Shown here in pieces: positions 28,116 to 37,189 of a stretch of DNA of 64,000 bases. How positions within the stretch are numbered: the stretch's first letter is position 1; every line of letters begins with the position of its first letter. The notes below the pieces were generated by a model, which saw only the letters and a list, made by a program, of their open reading frames with translations, did no database searches and was not told the origin of the DNA. Source of the DNA: Lapidilactobacillus mulanensis (GTDB lineage: Bacteria > Bacillota > Bacilli > Lactobacillales > Lactobacillaceae). The translations under genes and the position numbers were made by a program. The stretch covers positions 1-64,000 of the forward strand of contig NZ_RHOW01000008.1 of the NCBI RefSeq assembly GCF_003946215.1, in the 5' to 3' direction.

Positions 28116-29108
28116 TTATTCGACGCGATTGATCGGCGAACCATTTTTAGCAAAGTTAAAAATATTGTCGATCGAAATTTTGACCATGTTTTCGACCGCA
28201 CCTAATGAATGATAGGCAATGTGCGGAGTCATGATCACGTTGGGCATTTGCTGCAATTGTAAATAGTGAGGCTCGCTGGGTTGCTGACCCGCTTGAATTT
28301 GCGCTTCTATTTCTGCTTCGTATTCAAACGTATCGATAGCAACGCCACTTAATTTTCCGGCTCGAAGCGCCGCAATCAACGCGTCAGTATCGATCAAGTT
28401 ACCACGCCCGGTATTAATAATGATTGCATTGTCCGGCAACAGTGCAATTCGTTGGGCATTCAGTAAATGATCGTTTGCTTTGATTCCCGGAACGTGTAAA
28501 GTCACAATATTAACTTGGCTCAACAATTCTTCGATATTCGCCGCATACGTCAGCCATTCTGGTGAATCTTCGCTAGGATGAGGATCAAAGGCAACGACCT
28601 TCGCACCAATTTGATGCAATAATCTGGCGGTCTCGAAACCAATATGACCCGTGCCAACCACACCGACAACTTGAGCGCTTAATTGACGCCCAACCATTTT
28701 CTGAGCGGCTGTTAACTCACCGGCAGCAGTGGCCAGGTCCATTTCTTTCGTGCGTCGTAATAAACGCATCGCATTCATGACCACAAATTCGGCCAGCGTG
28801 TTCGGCGAATATGAGGGCACGTGACTAACTTGAATGCCATATTTCTTCGCCGCGGCAAAATCAACATTATCCGTTCCCACGTTGCGCAATGCTAGTAAGC
28901 GAATGTCGAGCGCGGCCATTTTGGCAAACAATGCCTCATCATATGGTCCTGTCTGCAACGTGCTGATGGCTAGACTACCAGCCGCCAAATCGAGATTCGC
29001 GGCACTCGCCCACGCCTCAACGATATTCAGTTCGAATTGTTGTTCACCTGCTAATTTCTCTAAGAAAAATTTTTCCGTTTGATTCACACCAAATGCTGTT
29101 ATTTTCAA
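28116..29108 (-). CDS. D-2-hydroxyacid dehydrogenase (D-lactate dehydrogenase-like)
   Basis: This NAD-dependent enzyme reduces a 2-ketoacid such as pyruvate or a branched-chain ketoacid to the D-hydroxyacid. The 330 residues hold a Rossmann motif GVVGTGHIGFET (about 150), the catalytic Arg region INTGRGNLID, and the catalytic His in MTPHIAYHS near 296. It resembles LdhA/HicDH of lactobacilli, and sequence alone does not separate these. The start is TTG with AGGAG upstream. It lies 45 bp after mvaS and may be co-transcribed. Confidence 0.88.
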   Translation of the reverse strand: MKITAFGVNQTEKFFLEKLAGEQQFELNIVEAWASAANLDLAAGSLAISTLQTGPYDEALFAKMAALDIRLLALRNVGTDNVDFAAAKKYGIQVSHVPSYSPNTLAEFVVMNAMRLLRRTKEMDLATAAGELTAAQKMVGRQLSAQVVGVVGTGHIGFETARLLHQIGAKVVAFDPHPSEDSPEWLTYAANIEELLSQVNIVTLHVPGIKANDHLLNAQRIALLPDNAIIINTGRGNLIDTDALIAALRAGKLSGVAIDTFEYEAEIEAQIQAGQQPSEPHYLQLQQMPNVIMTPHIAYHSLGAVENMVKISIDNIFNFAKNGSPINRVE

Positions 29109-29153
29109 ATTAAAACGCTCCTGACCTCTTAATTTTTTAAATAGTGAGTTCGA

Positions 29154-30323
29154 TCAACGATACTGACGTTGGTGAGCTGTGATCCCAGTTAAATGAAATT
29201 CGGCGAGCGGCGAAACCGGTGCGATCTCTAGGGTACTACCATCCGTCGGCAAAGTCTGCGCAAACATCTGCTCGTATTCTTTGACGGTCAGTTGCTGGCG
29301 GCGATCTAATAAATCGGCCACGTTAGTCAAACCGGCCATTTGTTGATAACCACTTTGAATTTCACCACTGAAAAATTCGCCGACCGCACCAGATCCATAA
29401 CTGAATAAGCCTAGTTTTGTCGAATCAGCTAACTGCGCATTTTGCAATAACGACAACAGGCTCAAATATAATGAGCCCGTATAAATATTACCGACGCGCC
29501 GATTATAAATGGTTGCCGTTTCGAATTTTTGCAATAAACGTTGTTGAACGTCCTCGCTAGCATCCGCCGTCATTTGCCTCAATCCCTTCAATCCAAGTTT
29601 CGTATAAGGAATGTGAAATAACAGCGCCGTGAAATCAGTCAGCTGTTCTTGCGTCTTCGTCTGGTATTCACGCCAAACGATCTCCAAGAATCGCAAATAC
29701 TGCTCGGTCGAAAATTTACCCTTAGCAAAAGCCGTGTCAGAATAATTGGGACGCCAAAAATCCATCACTTCTTCGCTGAAGTAGGCACTGGGTTGATTCA
29801 GCACCAAAATCCGCGGTGCCCGCGTGACCAACATGGCGACTGCACCGGCACCTTGAGTTACCTCGCCAGCAGTTTCAATGCCGTAACGCGCAACATCGGA
29901 AGCGACGACTAAAACTTTTTGGCTATCTGGATGCGCCGTTAAATGGTCGTACGCCATCTGTAAACCAGCGGTGGCCCCATAACATGCCTCCTTGATTTCA
30001 AACGCACGAGCAGCCTGACTGAGCCCTAATAAGCGTTGCAAATACAACGACCCCGCCTTAGACTGATCGATCCCACTTTCACTGGCAAAAATAACCAAGT
30101 CGATTTGTGCGCGCTCCTCTGCTGTCAAGATCGGCGCCGCGGCATTTGCGGCCATGGTCACCACATCTTGATCTGCTGGCAAAATGGTTTGTTGATCCTG
30201 ACCAATACCAATTTTGAATTTATTAGGATCAACTTGACGAGCTTGCGCCAAATCTGCTAAATCCAGATAGAATTCAGGCGTATAAAAACCAATTTTATCG
30301 ATCCCGATTTTTTCAAAACTCAT
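29154..30323 (-). CDS. mvaS: hydroxymethylglutaryl-CoA synthase
   Basis: MvaS condenses acetyl-CoA and acetoacetyl-CoA to HMG-CoA, the second step of the mevalonate pathway. The acyl-accepting cysteine is C114 in KEACYGATAG, and His in FHIPYTKLG (about 233) follows. The 389-residue length is standard for bacteria. It is six bases after mvaA in the order thiolase-mvaA-mvaS, so the upper mevalonate pathway is one operon. Confidence 0.95.
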   Translation of the reverse strand: MSFEKIGIDKIGFYTPEFYLDLADLAQARQVDPNKFKIGIGQDQQTILPADQDVVTMAANAAAPILTAEERAQIDLVIFASESGIDQSKAGSLYLQRLLGLSQAARAFEIKEACYGATAGLQMAYDHLTAHPDSQKVLVVASDVARYGIETAGEVTQGAGAVAMLVTRAPRILVLNQPSAYFSEEVMDFWRPNYSDTAFAKGKFSTEQYLRFLEIVWREYQTKTQEQLTDFTALLFHIPYTKLGLKGLRQMTADASEDVQQRLLQKFETATIYNRRVGNIYTGSLYLSLLSLLQNAQLADSTKLGLFSYGSGAVGEFFSGEIQSGYQQMAGLTNVADLLDRRQQLTVKEYEQMFAQTLPTDGSTLEIAPVSPLAEFHLTGITAHQRQYR

Positions 30324-30329
30324 GCTTAA

Positions 30330-31595
30330 TTAACCTTCATTTCTTAATTGTTGGAGTAACTTTTTCGCAAGCGTTAAATCGGCTTGCGAAACTTGATTCA
30401 ACTTTTCGTGCAAAACTTCAATTTCATCACCAGTTGCGCCAGCCTGAATGGCTAAATTCGCCGTTTGCAAATGCATATGACCGGCTTGAATGCCGTTAGT
30501 CACGAGCGCGCGCAAGGCCGCCAAGTTATTGGTCAGACCGACACTGGCGATGATACTCATTAAATCTTTAGCTGAGGGATTGTGTAATAATTCGAGGCTG
30601 ATCTGAGTCGCTGGCAAGGAATTGATTGCGCCGCCAACGCTGCCGATCGGTAATGGCAAAGTTAGACTGCCACGCAATAATTGTTGTTCATGATCCAATT
30701 GCCACTGCGATAAAACCGGTGTTGATGTAGTTTGCAAATAATGACTCACACTCGCGCTAATGGCGCGTAAATCGTTGCCAGTCGCTAACGCTACCGCGAA
30801 AACGCCATTGAGAATGCCTTTATTTTCAGTCACCGCTCGATCTGGGTTCAGAGTGGAAAAATGATTGAGTTCGGCGATTCTGGTCGCGACTTCCTCACCC
30901 GAAAGTTGATCGGTTGCTAACTGCGACCAGTTCACCGCACACTCGATGGTTACCGTCATTTTTTCGCCAGTATTACTTAAAATCGCCGTCAAAATGCGTT
31001 CATCATCTTGCAAAACTGCCACCTGCAAATATTTCGCCACGGCTTCCGCGATCGTATTGGCCATGTTGGCACCAAAGGCGTCTACCGGATCGATCCACAA
31101 CGCCAACTCTTCATAGCCTTCGGGCAGCTGATTGTATTCGATTTGACGCACCCCGCCGCCGCGACGAACAAGGCTAGGACGTGCAGAAATTGCAACGCGC
31201 TTAATTGCAGCCTCCGCATTTGTTAAACGTTTGGTCAACTCATCGTGATTGGTGACACCGTGAATGATCACCTGTGCTTTTAGTAAATGTTCGGACGCAA
31301 CGGTTGTGAATCCGCCACTGCTCGCCACACGTTTGGCACCATTACTCGCCGCCGCGATCACAGAAGGCTCCTCGGTCACCATCGGCACGAAATAAACCTG
31401 ACCATCGATCAAAAAATGATCGGCGATCCCAAACGGTAAATTAAATTGGCCAATACTGTTTTCCACCATCGCATTGAGGATCGATTCGTTTAATGCTGGC
31501 TTTTCCAGTAAGTACGTGTAACTTTCCGCCGTCAACTGACCACCTTCTCGTAAAGAAGCCAATCTTTCTTGGCGCGACAACTCATAAAATTTCAT
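30330..31595 (-). CDS. mvaA: hydroxymethylglutaryl-CoA reductase, class II
   Basis: MvaA reduces HMG-CoA to mevalonate. The bacterial class II enzyme is recognisable from motifs such as ENSIGQFNLP (substrate loop), the DAFGANMANT segment and the C-terminal flap region with AGHMHLQ. I chose the ATG before KFYELS because it overlaps the thiolase stop (TAATG); the frame extends 19 codons further upstream inside the thiolase gene. The length is then 421 residues. Confidence 0.95.
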   Translation of the reverse strand: MKFYELSRQERLASLREGGQLTAESYTYLLEKPALNESILNAMVENSIGQFNLPFGIADHFLIDGQVYFVPMVTEEPSVIAAASNGAKRVASSGGFTTVASEHLLKAQVIIHGVTNHDELTKRLTNAEAAIKRVAISARPSLVRRGGGVRQIEYNQLPEGYEELALWIDPVDAFGANMANTIAEAVAKYLQVAVLQDDERILTAILSNTGEKMTVTIECAVNWSQLATDQLSGEEVATRIAELNHFSTLNPDRAVTENKGILNGVFAVALATGNDLRAISASVSHYLQTTSTPVLSQWQLDHEQQLLRGSLTLPLPIGSVGGAINSLPATQISLELLHNPSAKDLMSIIASVGLTNNLAALRALVTNGIQAGHMHLQTANLAIQAGATGDEIEVLHEKLNQVSQADLTLAKKLLQQLRNEG

Positions 31596-32773
31596 TATGC
31601 TAAACCTTCTCGATTTAAATGAACGGCGATACCCTGACCGCCACCAATGCAAAGCGTTGCCAATCCATGAGACAACTTTTGGCGCTGCATTTCATGAACC
31701 AAGGTGGCAATCAACCGCGTCCCTGTGGCACCCAGTGGATGACCCAAGGCGATCGCGCCACCAGAAATATTTAATTTGTCTTCAGGAATTTTTAACCCGT
31801 CGCAAACGGCGATTGCTTGGGCAGCAAAGGCCTCGTTTAATTCAAACAGGTCAATTTGATCGACGTCTAGTTTTGCCGATGCCAGTACATTCTTGACCGC
31901 TTGAATCGGCGCAACGCCGAAGTCAGGCGAAGCAACTCCCACTTCAGAAAATTCACCGACAAACGACATGATCGGCCAATTTTGTTCGTGGGCAAACGTT
32001 TCGGTCGTTAATAAAACCATGCTGGCGCCATCGTTTAGCGGCGAAGCATTGCCAGCAGTGATCGTCCCTTCTAAATCAAAAGACGTCCGCAATGAAGCCA
32101 ACCCCGCAAGCGAGGTAACTGAGCGCACGGACTCATCTCGCGTGATCCATTCACCATCAACTTCGATCGGCACGATCTCGTCAGTAAATACGCTTGATGC
32201 GATTGCAGCGGCCGCTTTTTGTTGCGAGTGTAATGCATATTCATCCTGTTGTTCGCGCGTGATTTTTTTGTTGGCAACCATTTCTTCGATCTGTTTACCC
32301 ATGGCTTCATGCGTCATCGCGTCGGTCAAACCGTCCTCGAAGAGACTGTCGGTCAAAACACCCTGACGATCAACTGCTTGCTTTTTCTCAGGCCGTTGCA
32401 ACAATAATGGCGCGTTGGACATGCTTTCGATGCCACCCGCGACAATGACGTTTGCCTCACCAGCCAATAAACTCAGCTGTGCAAAGTGCAACGCCTTCAA
32501 ACTCGACCCACAAACATCATTGATCGTCGTTGCGGTCACTTCGTTTTCGAGACCACTTCGAATCGCAACTTGTCGCGCAGGATCTTGTCCCAACCCCGCA
32601 CCTAAAACATTGCCGATCAAAACTTGATCGATCCGTGATTTAGCCGCCGGAATTTCAGTTAACAATCCTTGCAAACAGGCCACGCCGAGATCGACGGCAC
32701 TCATTTCTTTGAACTGTCCACGAAATTTACCAATTGGTGTCCGTTTTGCTGCAACAATGACAATTTTTTCCAA
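31595..32773 (-). CDS. acetyl-CoA C-acetyltransferase (thiolase)
   Basis: This biosynthetic thiolase joins two acetyl-CoA to acetoacetyl-CoA, the first step of the mevalonate pathway. The nucleophile is C88 in NDVCGSSLK. The C-terminal His in ALGHPLGATG and Cys in LCIGGGQG complete the active site. The 392-residue length is normal. The start is TTG behind AGGGGAG. It heads the operon with mvaA and mvaS; the lower-pathway genes are not in the window. Confidence 0.94.
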   Translation of the reverse strand: MEKIVIVAAKRTPIGKFRGQFKEMSAVDLGVACLQGLLTEIPAAKSRIDQVLIGNVLGAGLGQDPARQVAIRSGLENEVTATTINDVCGSSLKALHFAQLSLLAGEANVIVAGGIESMSNAPLLLQRPEKKQAVDRQGVLTDSLFEDGLTDAMTHEAMGKQIEEMVANKKITREQQDEYALHSQQKAAAAIASSVFTDEIVPIEVDGEWITRDESVRSVTSLAGLASLRTSFDLEGTITAGNASPLNDGASMVLLTTETFAHEQNWPIMSFVGEFSEVGVASPDFGVAPIQAVKNVLASAKLDVDQIDLFELNEAFAAQAIAVCDGLKIPEDKLNISGGAIALGHPLGATGTRLIATLVHEMQRQKLSHGLATLCIGGGQGIAVHLNREGLA

Positions 32774-32947
32774 AAAATAAAACTCCCCTTGTTTAATAAA
32801 TGATTCAAGTCTTTACCACTCAGCTAAAAACTGCTAGCCTATAGAATAACCGAAAAAATAAATTTTGTCTTGCGCTAAGATTTATTTTAAACGAATATTA
32901 TAACTATGCTGCTATCACAATGGTAACCAAAAAGTTATGGAGAAATT

Positions 32948-33244
32948 ATGTTAGTCCTCGATTTTTTACAACTAATTAATGATATCAATAAAAATACCCA
33001 ATTTTTCTATCGGCACGATCAAGAGATCCGCGCCCTTACTTTAGTTCGCGTCGAAGCCAATGACGGCCAGTCGCGATTGGTCATTGCCACTGCTGTTCGA
33101 GAAAAGTCGCTGCATCAGTGGGAGCTGCTCGTGTTGCTTAACCAATCTGATTATCGCCAACTGCCAATCTATTTAGAAATCGACCAGCACCAACAGGCCG
33201 TCTTTGGATTTAAATTAGCGGATGGTAAAGCTTGGCTGCGTTAA
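32948..33244 (+). CDS. hypothetical protein, 98 residues
   Basis: I do not recognise this protein. It is a soluble, mixed alpha/beta sequence with no Cys and no transmembrane segment, starting at ATG with a GGAG site. Codon use looks like that of its neighbours. It is divergent from the thiolase operon and followed directly by a structured repeat composite. A short single-domain protein of local distribution is likely. Confidence 0.7.
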   Translation: MLVLDFLQLINDINKNTQFFYRHDQEIRALTLVRVEANDGQSRLVIATAVREKSLHQWELLVLLNQSDYRQLPIYLEIDQHQQAVFGFKLADGKAWLR

Positions 33245-33259
33245 TCTTGAAATACTAAT

Positions 33260-33492
33260 CTACCTGCGGTCGAAAGCGCTGGTGCAGGCAGGTCTGTGGC
33301 TTGTGGGACCGCTCTCCACTTTTCCAAGTGCGGGAAAAGTTCCGAGCTTCGATTTGAGCTTTTGCAAAATCGGCAAAATCTCGAATCGATCCACCATGTA
33401 AGGCGGGGAAAAACATCCCGCCAACATGGTTGTCACTGCCGCGACTGCCTGCCCCAGCACTTTCGACCTAAACTTAATTTAGTTTAGTGTAG
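33260..33492 (+). repeat. four-stem structured module, copy A1 (plus orientation)
   Basis: The closing stem GGTCGAAAGCGCTGG (33268 on) pairs with its complement at 33448-33468. Inside are a hairpin CTTTTCC/GGGAAAAG, a larger hairpin containing GAGCTTTTGC/GCAAAATCTC, and ATG-TAA-GGCGGG/CCCGCC-AA-CAT, followed by CACTG. The 3' flank has CTAAAC/GTTTAG. It is paired with copy B1 about 300 bp downstream in inverse orientation and is nearly identical to copy A3. Confidence 0.8.
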
Positions 33493-33594
33493 GAATTGAA
33501 TAGCGGGGTTCCTGGAAGTTGGATTATCAATGTCGCCTTTACTTTGAATAACTAAAAAGAAAAAGCGGTGAATTTCAAATCTACGCAAAATAAC

Positions 33595-33691
33595 ACACGA
33601 CAAATTTTAAAATAGGTGCAGAATAGTCTTAAAAAGCTGATAGAATGGCGCTTTAGGTGAAAGATTGCACCTATTTTTAAATTTGTCGTGT
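33595..33691. repeat. internal inverted repeat of the composite element, copy 1
   Basis: ACACGACAAATTTTAAAATA-GGTGCA (33595-33620) is complementary to TGCACCTATTTTTAAATTTGTCGTGT (33666-33691), enclosing 45 bases. The equivalent in the second composite (54283-54379) has GGCGC/GCGCC in place of GGTGC/GCACC, a compensatory change. Confidence 0.8.
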
Positions 33692-33789
33692 ACCTAAATT
33701 ACCAATTTTCGTTTTACACGTTTAAAAAATATTGTTTGAATTAGGAATGTACATTAAATATCCAACGCTGAACTTATCGAGCTCTTCTG

Positions 33790-34003
33790 AATAGACGAGG
33801 CGAAATTTGTGGTGGGAACTGGGACTGCAGTGGCAATTTTGTTAATGAGCGGTTTGTGCGAATTTACAAAATGGGGAAATATGAGATCTTCTCGATCTTG
33901 GAAGAGCTCATATTTCAGGCGGAAAACTTTTGGTGGGTTTCCAAAAGCTTGTAGCCGTCCCCACAGCAGTTTCCCAGTTCCCACCACAAATTTCGCCGGA
34001 ACC
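33790..34003 (-). repeat. four-stem structured module, copy B1 (minus orientation)
   Basis: A perfect 26 bp closing stem pairs 33799-33824 (GGCGAAATTTGTGGTGGGAA...) with 33972-33997. Read on the minus strand it has the same core as the A copies: TGTGGGGACGGCT, first hairpin (CTTTTGG/CCAAAAG), GAGCTCTT/GAGATCTC-type second hairpin, TGTAA...AACA third hairpin, and CACTG. It abuts the galU terminator. Confidence 0.8.
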
Positions 34004-34010
34004 ACAAACA

Positions 34011-34045
34011 AAAAAAGGCCACCAACCCCAAATACGAGTCGGTAA
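34011..34045 (-). terminator. terminator after galU
   Basis: On the minus strand GGTTACC pairs with GGTGGCC (including G-T pairs) and is followed by TTTTTTTG. Confidence 0.65.
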
Positions 34046-34057
34046 CCCATTTTCAAA

Positions 34058-34963
34058 TTATTTCTTCGTAGCTGCTTTATCTTCTGCTTCTAATTGATGC
34101 CCCAAACTAATGATCAGCTTGCGCAAATCATCTTTAATTTCAGGATGACGAAGACCAAATTCGATATTCGTTTTCACATAACCAAATTTATTACCCACAT
34201 CATAACGACGACCCTTAAATTCATGCGCGAAAACGCGCTGGGTCTTATTCATCGCATCGATCGCATCCGTCAATTGAATCTCGCCACCGCGACCTGGCTT
34301 TTGATTTTCGAGAATGTCGAAAATTTCTGGTGTTAATAAATAACGTCCAATGATGGCCAAATTACTTGGTGCATCTTCAACTTTGGGCTTTTCGACGAAG
34401 CGTTTGACGTTGTATAATCCTGGGCTGGCTTCGCCTTCAGGATCGATCACACCATAGGCAGAAACATCTTCTTTAGGCACTTGCATTACTGCCAGCGTTG
34501 AAGCATGCGTCTTTTCATAGTCATCGATCAACTGCTTCGTTAGTGGGACTTTATCTTCCATCAAGTCATCGCCAAGCATGACGACGAATGGTTCGTCGGC
34601 GACAAATGACTTGGCCTGACGAACGGCATCCCCTAAGCCAAGTGGATTTGATTGGCGGGTGAAATAAAGGTTAACGCCCATTTCGGTGGTCTCTTGAACT
34701 AACTTCAATAATTCGGTTTTGCCTTTTTCGCGCAAGTTCTGCTCCAATTCAGGCACGGAATCGAAGTGGTCTTCAATTGGACGCTTGCCTTTACCGGTAA
34801 TAATTAAAATATCTTGAATGCCAGATGCTTTCGCTTCTTCGACGATGAATTGAATCGTGGGTTTATCGACGATCGGCAACATTTCTTTGGCCATTGCCTT
34901 GGTTGCAGGCAAGAAGCGCGTTCCGAATCCTGCTGCTGGAATCACTGCTTTACGAACTTTCAT
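34058..34963 (-). CDS. galU: UTP-glucose-1-phosphate uridylyltransferase
   Basis: GalU makes UDP-glucose for teichoic acid, glycolipid and polysaccharide synthesis. The nucleotide-binding motif [19 protein letters not shown] is at residues 11-29 of the chosen start, with the later FVEKP and GGEIQLTDA motifs. I chose the ATG before KVRKAV with AGGAGG 11 bp upstream, giving 301 residues; an upstream ATG in frame lacks a site. Confidence 0.95.
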   Translation of the reverse strand: MKVRKAVIPAAGFGTRFLPATKAMAKEMLPIVDKPTIQFIVEEAKASGIQDILIITGKGKRPIEDHFDSVPELEQNLREKGKTELLKLVQETTEMGVNLYFTRQSNPLGLGDAVRQAKSFVADEPFVVMLGDDLMEDKVPLTKQLIDDYEKTHASTLAVMQVPKEDVSAYGVIDPEGEASPGLYNVKRFVEKPKVEDAPSNLAIIGRYLLTPEIFDILENQKPGRGGEIQLTDAIDAMNKTQRVFAHEFKGRRYDVGNKFGYVKTNIEFGLRHPEIKDDLRKLIISLGHQLEAEDKAATKK

Positions 34964-35088
34964 TTCAAAAAAATCCTCCTCAACATGACGACCCGCAAGC
35001 ATACAAAATCTCTAGGTGGATCTGATCATTTTCTACCTCTAAGCATATCATGAAACGTTAACGGAATAAAGGGTTGTGTAACTTGGCA

Positions 35089-36030
35089 CTAGCGATTCAA
35101 TAGTCTCAACAAGCGACTATTCGCGACGCCTTGTTCGCCATGCCACGATTCATTGAAGATCGCATTGATCACGACGCCGATCATTAATAAAGTTGCGGCG
35201 AAATTCAACCACAATAACGCCACGATAAATGTTCCGATGGTGCCATAACTATTGAATGAACGCGCGAAGTAGCGAACATATAGCGAGAAACCTTGTGTCA
35301 GCAACAACCAAGTCCCCGTCGTAAAAATCGTCCCTGGCAAAATCGTCCAAAACTTTAAATGTGTTGATGGTAAGAAATATTGCAAGAACATGATCACTAA
35401 CGTTACAACCGTTACGACGACTGGCCACTTCCAAGTCAAGAAAACATCCAAGATCGTATTAGAAAGCTGAAAAGTTGGAATGATCCATTCCAAGAATTGC
35501 TGGCCAAACGTGAAGACCACAATGATTGCCAGTAAACTAATGACAAAAATAAACGTGATCAAAAAAGAAAGGACCCGGCGTGCGATCGCATTCTGAATGG
35601 CGACATCACTGTATATTTTGGAACTATCGATTTGATAAACATCATTCATGCTATTACGGATCGCGTTGATCCCGCGACTGCCAGCCCATAAGGTGGCGAT
35701 CACACCAAACGAGAGCAAGCCGCCACTACTTGTCGCAAGTAACGAGGTGACGATGGGTTTGATCAACGGCATGATTTGCGCAGGGAAGGCCATTTCTAAG
35801 TATGAAATAATTGTTTTAGAATCCAACCGCAAGAATGGCAAAACGTTCCCGATAAAAATAACTAACGGGAAAAAAGATAATAGCAAATAATAAGTAATCA
35901 CTTTTGCTGAATTGCTAATATTGCTAGAAATCACACGTTTGACCACTGCTTGTATGAACGAAATTATTTTCTTATACCACGGTGACCGTTGCCTAAAAAG
36001 TGGTGCCGCCAACTTTGTATCTTGATCCAT
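35089..36030 (-). CDS. YihY/UPF0761 family inner-membrane protein
   Basis: This is a polytopic membrane protein of about 313 residues with six predicted helices and the family motifs SNISNSAKVITYYLLLSFFP-type N-terminal segment and WAGSRGINAIRNSMN. The family was once labelled ribonuclease BN, but that activity is not supported; the function is unknown. The start is ATG before DQDTKL with GGAGG 9 bp upstream. Confidence 0.85.
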   Translation of the reverse strand: MDQDTKLAAPLFRQRSPWYKKIISFIQAVVKRVISSNISNSAKVITYYLLLSFFPLVIFIGNVLPFLRLDSKTIISYLEMAFPAQIMPLIKPIVTSLLATSSGGLLSFGVIATLWAGSRGINAIRNSMNDVYQIDSSKIYSDVAIQNAIARRVLSFLITFIFVISLLAIIVVFTFGQQFLEWIIPTFQLSNTILDVFLTWKWPVVVTVVTLVIMFLQYFLPSTHLKFWTILPGTIFTTGTWLLLTQGFSLYVRYFARSFNSYGTIGTFIVALLWLNFAATLLMIGVVINAIFNESWHGEQGVANSRLLRLLNR

Positions 36031-36102
36031 TCCGATCAACCTCCAGATACTGATATTTTCAGTATATCAAAAATAAGCGACCCTGAGCAATGAAAGACGC
36101 TA

Positions 36103-36141
36103 AAAAGCCCGCTAACATCAACTTCATGTTAGTGGGCTTTT
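36103..36141. terminator. bidirectional terminator after trxB
   Basis: The stem AAAAGCCCGCTAACAT / ATGTTAGTGGGCTTTT is followed by T-rich sequence on both strands. Confidence 0.88.
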
Positions 36142-36151
36142 CAAATCGTTA

Positions 36152-37102
36152 TTATTTTTCAGTCGCAGCGATTTCAGAGTCACCTAATTCTTGCAAGTAA
36201 TCGAAGACTGCTTGTCCAGCTAGGCCACCTTCACCAACCGCATTGGCAATTTGGCGCAAATGCTTGTCACGAACATCCCCGACTGCAAAAACACCGGGAA
36301 CTTTAGTCCGGGTCGTATCATCTGTTTCGATCCAACCCGCCTCATTCAAAATTCCGAGGTTCTTGAAAGGTTCAGTCATGGGTTCAATACCAACATAAAT
36401 GAAGACCCCTTCGGCTGGCAATGATTTTTCTTCGCCGGTCTCCTTGTCACGATATTTAACGGATTCAATCTTTTTGCCATCGCCGACAATTTCTTCGACT
36501 TGGGCATTCCAAACGAATTCCATCTTATCGTTAGCAAAAGCGCGGTGTTGTAAAATCTTCTGAGCGCGTAATTGGTCACGTCGATGAACAACCGTAACTT
36601 TACTAGCAAGATTGGCTAAATAGATTCCTTCTTCAACGGCAGAATCGCCACCACCAATAACGGCAACTTCGCGATCCTTAAAGAAGGCGCCATCGCAGAC
36701 CGCACAATAAGAAACTCCCATGCCTGAGTACTGATCTTCTCCAGGCACACCTAAATGGCGATGCTCGGCACCTGTGGCGATCACAACTGCCTTAGCCTCA
36801 TAATCACCCTCGTCTGTTTTAACGGTCTTATACGCGCCATGGTCGATCACATCACTGACCGTGCCATAAGTGTATTCAGCACCAAATTGAGTCGATGAAG
36901 CGTACATCTTTTCACCCAACTCGGGGCCTAAAATCGACTTGAAACCAGGATAGTTTTCAATTTCGGCGGTGTTGTTCATTTGCCCACCGTAAATTCCCCG
37001 ATCTAACATTAAAACGGATAAATTTGAACGTGATGCATAAAGTGCGGCAGTCATTCCACCGGGGCCTGCGCCAATTATAACGACATCATATTGTTTGGAC
37101 AT
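36152..37102 (-). CDS. trxB: thioredoxin reductase
   Basis: TrxB uses NADPH to reduce thioredoxin. It has FAD-binding GAGPGG near the N terminus, the redox disulfide CAVC at about residues 133-136, an NADPH-binding GGGDSAVEEG, and the C-terminal GVFAVGDVRD FAD motif. The 316-residue length is normal. The ATG before SKQYDV is 8 bp after GGGAG. It follows gpsA. Confidence 0.95.
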   Translation of the reverse strand: MSKQYDVVIIGAGPGGMTAALYASRSNLSVLMLDRGIYGGQMNNTAEIENYPGFKSILGPELGEKMYASSTQFGAEYTYGTVSDVIDHGAYKTVKTDEGDYEAKAVVIATGAEHRHLGVPGEDQYSGMGVSYCAVCDGAFFKDREVAVIGGGDSAVEEGIYLANLASKVTVVHRRDQLRAQKILQHRAFANDKMEFVWNAQVEEIVGDGKKIESVKYRDKETGEEKSLPAEGVFIYVGIEPMTEPFKNLGILNEAGWIETDDTTRTKVPGVFAVGDVRDKHLRQIANAVGEGGLAGQAVFDYLQELGDSEIAATEK

Positions 37103-37189
37103 GCGCATTACTCCCTTACTTTTAATAAGTACTAGTTTACCTTATTTTTGCTAAAATGTCTAATCGCGTGCTCATTAGATATTTCAGAT

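Noticed and set aside
33260..33460. Reading frames inside the structured modules (also at 33754, 45033, 45142, 45373, 48145, 53869, 54496, 56944, 57360)
   Set aside because: The same frames recur in copies only because the sequence is repeated; they are broken in other copies, and the conserved property is base pairing, not codons.
34058..35002. Longer galU, mvaA, hprK, copper ATPase and SDR start sites
   Set aside because: The extra N-terminal codons have no ribosome-binding site and do not resemble the families; internal ATG codons with good sites fit known lengths.
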